A stretch of 32,120 nucleotides of DNA from contig NZ_NWSQ01000045.1 of the NCBI RefSeq assembly GCF_002531725.1, positions 1-32,120 of the forward strand, in the 5' to 3' direction. Of this stretch, positions 15,810-23,598 are shown piece after piece. The DNA comes from Rhizobium sp. L43 (GTDB lineage: Bacteria > Pseudomonadota > Alphaproteobacteria > Rhizobiales > Rhizobiaceae). The position numbers were made by a program, and so were the translations under genes. The notes under the pieces were generated by a model. The model saw only the letters and a list, made by a program, of their open reading frames with translations, made no database searches and was not told the origin of the DNA. Within the stretch, counting starts at the first letter, position 1; the number at the start of each line of letters is the position of its first letter.

Positions 15810-16559
15810 TTACGCCGGGCGCAAGCCGATTCTTCGGGTGATCGCCGCTTCGACGAGGCCCATGGCGTCATAGATCAGCACCGCCATCAGGCCGACGATC
15901 AGGCCGCCCTGCAGGATGAAGGCGGTATTGTCCGATATCAGCCCGGCGATGATCACCTCGCCGAGGCCCTTTGCCGCAACCGTCGAGCCGATCGTCGCCG
16001 TGCCGATATTGATGACGGTCGCGACCTTCAGTCCTTCGAGGATCAGCGGCAGGGCGAGTGGCAGCTCGACGCGAAACAGCCGCTGCGTGCCGTTCATGCC
16101 CATGCCGTCGGCGGCATCGAGAACCTGCGGCGAAACCTGCTTCAAGCCGGCGACGGTGTTTTCGAAGATCGGCAGCAGGCCGTAGAGAAACAGCGCGATC
16201 AGCGTCGGCATGGCGCCGAAGCCGGTGGCGGGAACCGCGAGCGCCAGCACCGCGACCGGCGGAAAGGTCTGCCCGGCATTGGCGATCGCGCGCGACAGCG
16301 GCAGGAAGTCGGCCCCGCTTTCCCGCGTCACGAAGATGCCGCCGGCAACGGCAAGCACGGCGCTGCAGATAATCGAGCCGATCACCAGCTGCAGGTGGCC
16401 AACAGCAAGCGAGGCAAGGCTGTTTTGCGTATAGACCGCCGGCGCATTGTTGTTCGTCAGCGGCGTGAGCAGGAAGGAAAGCCACTCGGTCCTGAACAGC
16501 AGGATCAAGAGCAGGGCGAGCGCCGCCAGGCGGAAGAGATTGGCGACGAGGAGTTTCAT
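15810..16559 (-). CDS. Osmoprotectant/betaine ABC transporter permease, short subunit (YehW/OsmW type)
   Basis: This 249-residue inner-membrane protein has about six hydrophobic segments. The binding-protein-dependent permease signature region (EAA-like loop) is at about 145-175: DAADGMGMNGTQRLFRVELPLALPLI. The fold matches the OpuCB/ProW group. It is the last of four genes whose order (binding protein, long permease, ATPase, short permease) equals the E. coli yehZYXW operon. Its ATG overlaps the stop of the ATPase gene in an ATGA junction, indicating translational coupling. Likely substrates are glycine betaine, choline or related quaternary amines. This is inferred from family, not shown here. 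Confidence 0.9.
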   Translation of the reverse strand: MKLLVANLFRLAALALLLILLFRTEWLSFLLTPLTNNNAPAVYTQNSLASLAVGHLQLVIGSIICSAVLAVAGGIFVTRESGADFLPLSRAIANAGQTFPPVAVLALAVPATGFGAMPTLIALFLYGLLPIFENTVAGLKQVSPQVLDAADGMGMNGTQRLFRVELPLALPLILEGLKVATVINIGTATIGSTVAAKGLGEVIIAGLISDNTAFILQGGLIVGLMAVLIYDAMGLVEAAITRRIGLRPA

Positions 16560-17500
16560 GCCTTGCGGCCCAGTTCGAGAAGCCGGGTCATCGAGATCGA
16601 TCCGACAGGCGCCTTCTCGCCGTTCTCAACGGCCGCCTCGTCGACCCCCTGCCAGATCATTTCGGCGAGCGCATCGCGCAGGCTGAGCGATTGCGGCAGG
16701 GCATAGGCGAGGCCGCTTTTCGCCGGCGCCATGCTTTCCTTCAGCGGCAGCAGCGACATCAGCTTCAGCGCCCGGTCGGAGGTGCCGGTCAATTGCTGCA
16801 CGAAGGGATCGGCGGGTTCGGTAAGGATCTTTTCCGGCGTCGAGCATTGCAGCAATCGGCCCTCGCTCATGACGGCGATCTGGTTGCCGAGATGGAAGGC
16901 CTCGTCCATGTCGTGGGTGACGAGAATGATGGTCGTGCCGAACTGCTTCTGGATCGCCAGCAGGTCGTCCTGCGCCTTGCCGCGGATGACCGGATCGAGC
17001 GCCCCGAAGGGTTCGTCCATCAACAGCAGTTCCGGTTCGGCCGCCAGCGCCCGGGCAACGCCGACGCGCTGCTGCTGGCCGCCGGAGAGCTGATGCGGAT
17101 ATTTGTCGGCAAAGGTGGCCGGATCGAGATTGAAGAGCCCGAGCAGTTCTTCGACCCGTTTGGCGATGCGGGTGGAATCCCAATCGAGCAACTGCGGCAC
17201 GGTGGCGATATTCTGCGCCACGGTCCGGTGCGGAAACAGGCCGTGCCCCTGGATGGCATAGCCGATCTTGCGGCGAAGCTCGGTCACCTCAACGTCGATG
17301 ACATTCTGCCCGCCAACGAAGATCTGACCCTCGGTGATCGGCACCAGCCGGTTGATCATCCGCATCAGCGTCGATTTGCCGGAGCCCGAGGTGCCGACGA
17401 TGACCGTAATCTCACCCTTCTCGACGCTCATCGAGACATTGTCGACGACGGTGGCAGCACCATAGCGTTTGGTGACGTTCCTGATCTCGATCATGGTCAT
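16556..17500 (-). CDS. Osmoprotectant/betaine ABC transporter ATP-binding subunit (YehX/OsmV type)
   Basis: The product is 314 residues, longer than a bare ABC ATPase because of a C-terminal extension of about 75 residues typical of the OpuCA/YehX type. Walker A is GTSGSGKST (about 36-44), the Q-loop region is AIQGHGLFPH, the ABC signature is LSGGQQQRVGVARAL (about 138-152), Walker B is ELLLMDEPFGALD and the H-loop is LVTHDMDEA. No CBS pair is evident in the C-terminal part. The ATG at 17500 overlaps the stop of the upstream permease (ATGA); the longer open frame upstream is antisense-like and was rejected. It powers the importer formed with the two flanking permeases. Confidence 0.93.
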   Translation of the reverse strand: MTMIEIRNVTKRYGAATVVDNVSMSVEKGEITVIVGTSGSGKSTLMRMINRLVPITEGQIFVGGQNVIDVEVTELRRKIGYAIQGHGLFPHRTVAQNIATVPQLLDWDSTRIAKRVEELLGLFNLDPATFADKYPHQLSGGQQQRVGVARALAAEPELLLMDEPFGALDPVIRGKAQDDLLAIQKQFGTTIILVTHDMDEAFHLGNQIAVMSEGRLLQCSTPEKILTEPADPFVQQLTGTSDRALKLMSLLPLKESMAPAKSGLAYALPQSLSLRDALAEMIWQGVDEAAVENGEKAPVGSISMTRLLELGRKA

Positions 17501-18663
17501 GCGGTGGATCCCCGGATGCTGTCGATGACCGCATCGAGGATGACGGCCGATGAGAAGGCGAAGAAGACGGTCGGCACCGCGCCGAGCAGGACGAGATCCA
17601 TGGCCGTCTGGCCAAGCCCCTGGAAGATGAAGATGCCGAAGCCGCCACCGCCGATCAGTGCGGCGATCGTCACCATGCCGATCGCCTGCACCAGCACGAT
17701 GCGGATGCCGGTGAGGATGACCGGGAAGGCGAGCGGCATGTCGATTCCAACAAGGATCTGTAAGCGCGTCAGCCCCATGCCGGCCGCAGCATCGCGCACC
17801 GAAGGGTCGACGCCCTGAAGGCCGACGACGGTGTTGGCGACGATCGGCAGCAGCGAATAGAGCACCAGCGCAATCAAGGCAGGCGCCGTGCCGATGCCGC
17901 GGATGCCGATGGCGGCGGCGAGCGGCACATGAGTGGCGAGATAACCGAGCGGCAGCATCAGCAGGCCGAAGAGCGCCAGACTCGGGATCGTCTGGATGAG
18001 GCTGAGCCCCTGCAGCACAATGGCGCGCAGCTTCGGCACCCAGAAGCAAAGGATGCCCAGCGGCAGGCCGAGAATGATGGCAATGGCAAGCGAACCGAAG
18101 GCCAGCAGCAGATGCGAAATCGCCTCGGTCTCGAACTGCGGCGCCCGTGTGGAAAATTCCTTCATGATCGACAGGCTGTCGAGCAGGCCTGACGAAAGCG
18201 AGAGGAAGAGCAGTGCGGTATAGGCGGCAAGGGCCGCGACCCGCATCCACGGCGCCAGCCGGATTTTGACAAGCGCATCCGAGATGACGAGCCCTATCAC
18301 CGCAAACAGCACCCAGAAACCGCCGCCGGGTGTCATCCGCGCCACCGTGCTGCCGGGCGGCGTCGCTGCGGCGGAGACCAGGCCGATCGCCACGATCAGC
18401 GCGACAAGGCAGAGGGTCGCGATGACGAGCCGCGCCAAGGCATTGCGCAGGAACAGCGTCGCGAAAGCGGAGAGAATGAGAAGGACGGTCAGGATGACGA
18501 CCGAGGGCTGGGGAAGAAGCTGCGTCAGGAGCATCGGTTTGCCGGCGGCGATGCGGTTCGCCTTCACATAGATGAAGGGCATCAGGGCTGTCGCCGCAAT
18601 ACCGCCGACCACCAGAACCACGCCGAGCCGGTCCAGCCTGCGGACCGCTGAAGTTTCTTCCAT
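17497..18663 (-). CDS. Osmoprotectant/betaine ABC transporter permease, long subunit (YehY/OsmY type)
   Basis: This 388-residue inner-membrane protein is the long permease of a YehZYXW-type system (E. coli YehY is of similar size). The N-terminal 160 residues carry about five extra hydrophobic segments. The C-terminal half carries the transport domain with the EAA-like loop DAAAGMGLTRLQILVGIDMP and a further IGGGGFGIFIFQGLGQ motif. I chose the ATG at 18663 (MEETSAV). A TTG 16 codons further upstream lacks a ribosome site and would start inside the intercistronic hairpin region. The gene lies 87 bases downstream of the binding-protein gene and overlaps the ATPase gene by 4 bases. Confidence 0.9.
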   Translation of the reverse strand: MEETSAVRRLDRLGVVLVVGGIAATALMPFIYVKANRIAAGKPMLLTQLLPQPSVVILTVLLILSAFATLFLRNALARLVIATLCLVALIVAIGLVSAAATPPGSTVARMTPGGGFWVLFAVIGLVISDALVKIRLAPWMRVAALAAYTALLFLSLSSGLLDSLSIMKEFSTRAPQFETEAISHLLLAFGSLAIAIILGLPLGILCFWVPKLRAIVLQGLSLIQTIPSLALFGLLMLPLGYLATHVPLAAAIGIRGIGTAPALIALVLYSLLPIVANTVVGLQGVDPSVRDAAAGMGLTRLQILVGIDMPLAFPVILTGIRIVLVQAIGMVTIAALIGGGGFGIFIFQGLGQTAMDLVLLGAVPTVFFAFSSAVILDAVIDSIRGSTA

Positions 18664-18717
18664 CAATTCAGCCCTGTCCGGCCAATCTTTTCTGGCCAAG
18701 CCTGTCAGCAAAGGGAG

Positions 18718-18741
18718 GCTCCGCCCGCAATCGGGCGGAGC
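18718..18741 (-). terminator. Intercistronic hairpin after the osmoprotectant-binding protein gene
   Basis: A perfect 10-bp GC-rich stem (gctccgcccg at 18718-18727, cgggcggagc at 18732-18741) with a 4-base loop lies 9 bases past the binding-protein stop and before the permease gene. No long T-run follows. Such hairpins commonly stabilise the upstream message or partially terminate, giving more binding protein than membrane subunits. Confidence 0.7.
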
Positions 18742-18750
18742 GAGCGATGA

Positions 18751-19659
18751 CTACTTCAGGAAGCCTTTTTCCTTGAGATAGGCTTCGGCGACGGACTTTG
18801 CCGGCTCGCCGTCGACCTGGATCTTGGCGTTGAGCTTGCGCAATTCGTCGGCGGTCAGGCTCTTGAAGATCGGCGAGAGCACTTCCTCGATCTTCGGATT
18901 GGCCTTCAGCACCTCTTCGCGGATGATCGGCGTCGGGGCATAGACCTGCTGCACGTTCTTGTCGTCTTCGAGAACGGTGAGTTCGGCCGCTTCGATCGCG
19001 CCGTCGGTGCCGTAGACCATGGCGGTGTTGACGCCGTTCGTCTGGTCGGCGGCCGCCTTGATCGTCGCCGACGTGTCGCCGCCGGAAAGAACGACCATCT
19101 GGTCGGGCTTCAGTTGGAAGCCGTAGGTCGTCTGGAAGGCGGGAAGCGCGCCAGCCGAATTGACGAATTCGGCGGAGGCGGCAAGCTTGGCGGCACCGCC
19201 GCCGGCAACCCATTTGCCGAAGTCCGTGAGGCTCTTCAGCTTGTTCGGGCCGGCGACATCGCTGCGCACGGCGAGCGCCCAGGTGTTGTTGGCAGGCGAC
19301 GGCGTCAGCCAGACGATCTTGTTGGCGTCGTAATCGAGCTTCTTCGCCAGCTCATAACCCTGGTCGATATTCTTCCAGGCGGCGTCGTCGGCCTTGTTGA
19401 AGAAGAAGCCGGCATTGCCGGTATATTCCGGATAGATGTCGATTTCGCCGGCAGTGATCGCCTTGCGCACGACCGGTGTCGCGCCGAGCGCGATACGGTC
19501 CTGCGTCTTGATGCCGTTGGCTTCGAGCGCGAGCGCGATGACGTTGCCGAGCAGCGTGCCTTCGGTGTCGATCTTCGACGAGACGACGACGTCGGCGGCC
19601 TGGGCCGCACCCACCGCGAAGGCGGAGAGCGAAACGGCAAGTGCGAGTTTCTTCAGCAT
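18751..19659 (-). CDS. Osmoprotectant/betaine-binding periplasmic protein (YehZ/OsmF type)
   Basis: The product is 302 residues with a clear Sec signal peptide, MLKKLALAVSLSAFAVGAAQA, cut before ADVVVSS. The mature part is an OpuAC-type binding domain: SKIDTEGTLLGNVIALALEANG, TPVVRKAITAGEIDIYPEYTGN (the family hallmark Y-x-E-Y-T-G-N) and LTDFGKWV. It captures the substrate and delivers it to the permease pair. The ATG at 19659 follows AGGGGA. It is the promoter-proximal gene of the four-gene operon and diverges from the tandem-HTH LysR gene, which may regulate it. Substrate identity (glycine betaine, choline or other) is inferred from the family only. Confidence 0.92.
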   Translation of the reverse strand: MLKKLALAVSLSAFAVGAAQAADVVVSSKIDTEGTLLGNVIALALEANGIKTQDRIALGATPVVRKAITAGEIDIYPEYTGNAGFFFNKADDAAWKNIDQGYELAKKLDYDANKIVWLTPSPANNTWALAVRSDVAGPNKLKSLTDFGKWVAGGGAAKLAASAEFVNSAGALPAFQTTYGFQLKPDQMVVLSGGDTSATIKAAADQTNGVNTAMVYGTDGAIEAAELTVLEDDKNVQQVYAPTPIIREEVLKANPKIEEVLSPIFKSLTADELRKLNAKIQVDGEPAKSVAEAYLKEKGFLK

Positions 19660-20028
19660 GGAAAGTCCCCTTGTTAAACACCGTGAATGAGGCACAAGCC
19701 GTTGGCGGTGGCTTGCGCGCAGGAAATCCGCCGGCGAGGGCGACCGAGCCGCCATCATGCCGGAATTGCGTGCGTCATGGAAATAGCGTGCCCTTCGGAA
19801 AAATCGATGCAAGCCCCCTCCAGTATTTGCGGTCACGCGGCCGATTATGGCGTCGAACACATCTCCATGCGCGGAAACGCATTCCCTTTTCCGGGGCCGG
19901 CGCGATTTGTTTTTATCCCCTTGCGTGTTTCCACGATACTCCCAGGCTCTCTCGCGGTTTCCCGCCGCCCGGATATTTTATGACGGGAACGATAGCCCGC
20001 CGCCTTGGAGGCAGGGATATCTTTTTTC
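19660..20028. other. Divergent regulatory region between the importer operon and the lysR-type gene
   Basis: This 369-base stretch has no credible gene. Near the importer start is a small inverted repeat, caagcc (19695-19700) with ggcttg (19709-19714). The stretch 19860-19990 is less GC-rich and is the likely promoter area for both genes. I could not pick a convincing -35/-10 pair or a LysR T-N11-A box with confidence. Confidence 0.4.
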
Positions 20029-21327
20029 ATGAACACATCATATCGTCCGGTTTTTCCAGCACTTTCCGGAGGCGGTCGTTTGCATCTTGGGGCTCTGTTC
20101 ATTGCAAGCCATGTGCTGACATCCGGTTCGGTGCGCGAGACCGCCCGGCGCTTCCAGCTGTCGCCCTCCACTGTCTCCACGGCTATCCATAATCTCGAGA
20201 CCGAACTGGCGATGAAGCTGACCGAGCGCGCCTCCGGCGAGCTGGTGACGCTGATTGCAAGCGGTAGAGTGCTGGAAGGCCTGGCGCCGATCACGGCGGC
20301 GATCGGTGAATTCGGCCAATTGAGCGGCCACGACAGCGCCGCCGCCGAGACCTATGGCGCATGGGCATCCCGCATTCCGGTCAAGATCGTCACCATCGAG
20401 CGTTTTCTCGAAGTGGCCGACCAGGGCAGCATCAACCGGGCCGCGCGCCGCCTCCGCTTGGGGCAGCCACAGCTTTCGCTTCAGCTTGCCAATCTTGAGA
20501 AATTTCTGGGGGGCCGCCTGTTCGAGCGGCAGGCGCAGGGCTCGGTGCTGACGGAGGAGGGCAGGCGCGCCTACCAGATCTTCATGGCGATCAGCCAGGC
20601 GTGGAACGACCTGAAATCCTCGGCCGACGAGCGTTATCGGCGCACCGCCCGGTCGCTGCGCATCGGCTCGATCATCCCGACCGGATCGGAAAGCTGGGTG
20701 GCGCGCTGCCTGGGCGTGCTGGTCTCCGAATGGAATCTCCGCCGCAACAACAACGCGATCTCGCTGGTGTCGATGACCGCCGATGATCTGCGCGAGGCGC
20801 TGAAGAACGGCCGCATCGATGTGGCGATCCTGGATACGGTCTTCGGCCTCGAAAGCTTCCTGCATCGCGAATTGCTGAAGACCGACATGGTGGTGATCGC
20901 CCCGCGTGACAGCACCGAGACCAGCGTCGCCGATCTGGTCGCCGGCCACCCGATCTGCATGCCGAGCCCGCGCACCGGCCTCGGCCATGCCGCCATGGCC
21001 TTCAGCTACGAGCGCGCGCCCGATCGGCGGTTCCGCGGCCAGGATATCACCGCGGCGGATTCGCTGCCCGTGATCGTCGACCTCGTCGCCAATCACGGCT
21101 ATGTCTCTTTCCTCGGCCGGGTCAGCGCCCTGCCGATCGCCGACAAGGTGCGCATCGTCGATCTCGACGTGCATCTGCCGATGTCCTATCACGTCGCCTT
21201 CAACCATCGCAAAGCCGCCGCCGATGCCTGCAACGTCATCATCGAGGCGGCGGCGAGAATGACGTCGCAACCCGTCGCGCACACCGTGCGGCAGGCGGAC
21301 ATCGGAACCAGGGAGACTGCAGCGTGA
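20029..21327 (+). CDS. LysR-type regulator with two tandem LysR DNA-binding domains
   Basis: The product is 432 residues, about 130 longer than a normal LysR regulator. Residues about 18-82 form one LysR winged helix (GSVRETARRFQLSPSTVSTA, then LETELAMKLTERASG). Residues about 119-178 form a second, closer to consensus (GSINRAARRLRLGQPQLSLQ, then LEKFLGGRLFERQAQG, LTEEG). A LysR substrate-binding domain follows (about 205-410). The ATG at 20029 has AGGGAT upstream at a long distance; a TTG at 20005 is the alternative. The stop overlaps the GTG of cutC. It diverges from the osmoprotectant importer, which is the most likely target by position. Confidence 0.88.
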   Translation: MNTSYRPVFPALSGGGRLHLGALFIASHVLTSGSVRETARRFQLSPSTVSTAIHNLETELAMKLTERASGELVTLIASGRVLEGLAPITAAIGEFGQLSGHDSAAAETYGAWASRIPVKIVTIERFLEVADQGSINRAARRLRLGQPQLSLQLANLEKFLGGRLFERQAQGSVLTEEGRRAYQIFMAISQAWNDLKSSADERYRRTARSLRIGSIIPTGSESWVARCLGVLVSEWNLRRNNNAISLVSMTADDLREALKNGRIDVAILDTVFGLESFLHRELLKTDMVVIAPRDSTETSVADLVAGHPICMPSPRTGLGHAAMAFSYERAPDRRFRGQDITAADSLPVIVDLVANHGYVSFLGRVSALPIADKVRIVDLDVHLPMSYHVAFNHRKAAADACNVIIEAAARMTSQPVAHTVRQADIGTRETAA

Positions 21328-22049
21328 CGATCTTGCTCGAAGTATGCGTCGACAGCGCCGAGGGCCTTGCCGCCGCGATCGAGGGCGGCGCCGGCCGCAT
21401 CGAGCTCTGCTCGGCCCTCGAGCTCGGCGGCCTGACGCCGCTGCCGAGCCTGATACGGATCGCCGCCCGCGCGCCCATTCCTGTCTATGCGATGATCCGC
21501 CCACACGCCGGCCCCTTCATCTTCGGCGCGACGGACGAGGAAGCGATGATGCTCGATATCGATGCGGTGCGCGCCGCCGGCCTCGCCGGCGTCGTCATCG
21601 GCGCCAACCGGCCGGACGGCACGCTCGACCTGCCGCTGATCCACCGCCTGAAGGCGCATGCGGCCGGCCTCGGCTCGACGCTGCATCGCGCTTTCGATCT
21701 GGTGCCGGATGCCGATCAGGCGCTGGAGCAGGCGGTCGAACTCGGCTGCGAACGTATCCTGACGTCAGGCTGCGCGCTGAAGGCGACCGACGGTCTCGAC
21801 ACGCTGAAGCGCCTCTCGGCAAAAGCCGCCGGCCGCATCACGATCATGCCCGGCAGCGGCATCCGCCCTGGAAATGTCGGGGAGATCCTGCAGGCGACCG
21901 GCGCCCTCGAGGTCCATGGCTCCTGCAGTTCGCCGGTCGAAAGCGCCGATCCGCGCGCGGTCGCCTTCGGGTTTGAGGCGAAGAGTATGAACAAGACGGA
22001 TGTCACGGTTGTCAGGGAGATGCGTAGGGCGATCGAATCGGTGGCTTAG
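21324..22049 (+). CDS. cutC: CutC family protein
   Basis: The product is 241 residues, a TIM-barrel of the CutC family. Motifs are LEVCVDSAEGLAAAIEGGA (6-24), RIELCSALELGGLTPLPSLI, IPVYAMIRPHAGPF, HRAFD, ILTSGCALKA and IMPGSGIRPGNV. The family was named for copper tolerance in E. coli, but its biochemical activity is not settled. The GTG start at 21324 overlaps the lysR-type stop in a GTGA junction, with GGGAG 8 bases upstream, so the two genes are translationally coupled. It converges with the zinc dehydrogenase gene across a palindrome-rich gap. Confidence 0.92.
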   Translation: MTILLEVCVDSAEGLAAAIEGGAGRIELCSALELGGLTPLPSLIRIAARAPIPVYAMIRPHAGPFIFGATDEEAMMLDIDAVRAAGLAGVVIGANRPDGTLDLPLIHRLKAHAAGLGSTLHRAFDLVPDADQALEQAVELGCERILTSGCALKATDGLDTLKRLSAKAAGRITIMPGSGIRPGNVGEILQATGALEVHGSCSSPVESADPRAVAFGFEAKSMNKTDVTVVREMRRAIESVA

Positions 22050-22120
22050 CAGTGCCGTAGTTTCAGGCGAACCCGCTTTGCGTTTTGGATACTTCGAACG
22101 CGAATGCAGCGCTTGCGGCT

Positions 22121-22276
22121 GTGGATCCTCGGGTCAAGCCCGAGGAAGACGGAGTGTGGGGGAGCCTTTACGGCAAGTACCGCATGCGCAGCGGTTTTGT
22201 TGGAATTCCTCCAGACGTCCCGCCTCCTGCTGGTCTTTGCCCCCCACCTCCGTATGCTCGGGCATGACCCGAGCAT
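22121..22276. repeat. Inverted pair of hairpin repeats between convergent genes
   Basis: Hairpin 1 has stem cctcggg/cccgagg (22127-22133, 22139-22145). Hairpin 2 has stem atgctcggg/cccgagcat (22254-22262, 22268-22276). Read on opposite strands both give the pattern GTGGAT-hairpin-ACGGAG, so they are two copies of one repeat facing each other, about 110 bases apart. They occupy the gap between cutC and the zinc dehydrogenase gene and could terminate both. The rest of 22050-22315 holds no gene. Confidence 0.8.
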
Positions 22277-22315
22277 CCACGCCCAGCACGCAGCGTGCAT
22301 GTTACGCATCGCACT

Positions 22316-23335
22316 CTAACCACCAACCCTGATCACCGCCTTGATCAGCCCATTCTTCTCATGCGCCCAGCGCGCCAGATCGCGCGGCGCGTCGGCAAGC
22401 GTCGTGCGGTGGGTGATCAGTTTTTCCACCGGCACCAGGCCTTTGGCGATCGAATCCGCCACATGTTCGAAATCGATGCGGGTGGCGTTGCGGCTGCCGA
22501 TCAGCGTCATTTCGCGCTTGTGGAATTCGGGATCGGAGAAGCGGATATCGTCCTTGACGACGCTGACCAGCACCAGTGCGCCGCCATGGGCAACGAAGGA
22601 GAAGGCCCTTTCCATCGACGGGCCATAACCGGTCGCGTCGAAGACCACGTCGAAACCGTCGCCCTTGGTCTTTTCCTTGACGGCGTCTGCCGTTTGGTCG
22701 TTGGCAACGATGCCGGAGGTGAAGCCGAAGCGGTCCGACGCCATCTGCAGCCGCTCGGTGCTGGTATCGAGCAGCGTCACCTCATGGCCGGCAATGCGCG
22801 AGAAGAGCGCCGCTCCGAGCCCGATCGGGCCGGCGCCGATCACAAGTGACCGCGCTCCCGCACCCGTCATCGATCGGCGCACCGCATGGGCGCCGATCGC
22901 CAGGAACTCGGTCGTCGCCGCCGCCTCGAGACTCAAGCCCTTGGCGGGATAGAGATTGCCTGATGGAACCGAGATTTCCTCGCAGAAGGCGCCGTCCGTA
23001 TGGACGCCGAGCACCTTGATATTGGTGCAGCAATTCGGCTTGCCCTTGATGCAGGCGATGCATTGCCCGCAGGAGAGATAGGGATTGACGATCACAGGCG
23101 TGCCGGCCGCGAGGTCCACTCCATCGCCGGCTTCCAGCACCGTCGCCGAGATCTCGTGGCCCATCACCCGGGGATATTCGAGGAAGGGATGTTTGCCCTC
23201 GAAAATGTGGTAGTCGGTGCCGCAGATGCCGACATGGCTGACGGCAAGGCGCACCCAGCCGGCTGCCGGTGCCGCAGGCGAAGGACGCTCGACGATATCG
23301 AGCACGCCGGGCTCCCGGCAAACAACTGCTTTCAT
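22316..23335 (-). CDS. Zinc-dependent medium-chain alcohol/polyol dehydrogenase
   Basis: The product is 339 residues. Catalytic zinc ligands C38 (GICGTDYHIFEG) and H60-E61 (GHE) and the four structural-zinc Cys C89, C92, C95 and C103 (CGQCIACIKGKPNCC) are all present. The NAD-binding motif VIGAGPIGLGAA lies at about 168-180. The type is that of sorbitol, threonine or sugar-acid dehydrogenases. As last gene of the sugar cluster it may oxidise a 2-keto-3-deoxy-sugar acid or aldonate, but this is inferred from context. The ATG at 23335 starts the conserved MKAVVC; upstream in-frame codons lack similarity. A 263-base gap with a RIME-like repeat separates it from the permease gene, so it may have its own promoter. 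Confidence 0.88.
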   Translation of the reverse strand: MKAVVCREPGVLDIVERPSPAAPAAGWVRLAVSHVGICGTDYHIFEGKHPFLEYPRVMGHEISATVLEAGDGVDLAAGTPVIVNPYLSCGQCIACIKGKPNCCTNIKVLGVHTDGAFCEEISVPSGNLYPAKGLSLEAAATTEFLAIGAHAVRRSMTGAGARSLVIGAGPIGLGAALFSRIAGHEVTLLDTSTERLQMASDRFGFTSGIVANDQTADAVKEKTKGDGFDVVFDATGYGPSMERAFSFVAHGGALVLVSVVKDDIRFSDPEFHKREMTLIGSRNATRIDFEHVADSIAKGLVPVEKLITHRTTLADAPRDLARWAHEKNGLIKAVIRVGG

Positions 23336-23402
23336 GACGGGTCTCGCATTCCTGGTTTTTACTCTGTGTCGTGCCACTGCTGTTCGGTTCGTGCAGATAG
23401 CT

Positions 23403-23574
23403 GCCCCTCACCCTAACTTACCGGTCGAGCCACTCGTCGCGACCCGTCCTTTGGACCCCCGTAAACGGGGCGAGGGGAGGTGCCCTACACGACGTCAATG
23501 GGGACGGAGAGGTTTGCGGTATTTTCCCTTCTCCCCGCGAGCGGGGAGAAGGTGGCGGTAGCCGGATGAGGGGC
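23403..23574. repeat. RIME-like intergenic mosaic repeat
   Basis: Within the gap between the permease and dehydrogenase genes, a perfect 12-bp hairpin ccttctccccgc/gcggggagaagg (23527-23538, 23541-23552) is followed by cggatgagggg (23563-23573). The left boundary is cccctcaccc at about 23404. It is the same family as the blocks near 65, 7267 and 31905. Confidence 0.75.
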
Positions 23575-23598
23575 AGGCGGCGATCTCTTGCTCGCCTA

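Noticed and set aside
16691..17818. Plus-strand ORF of 375 codons opposite the ATPase and long permease genes
   Set aside because: It is antisense to an ATPase with all ABC motifs and has no start signal.
18664..18711. TTG start at 18711 for the long permease
   Set aside because: There is no ribosome site and the added residues would be encoded in the intercistronic hairpin region.
20038..21504. Minus-strand ORF of 488 codons opposite the lysR-type gene
   Set aside because: The plus-strand frame has two LysR helices and an effector domain; the minus frame has no motif.
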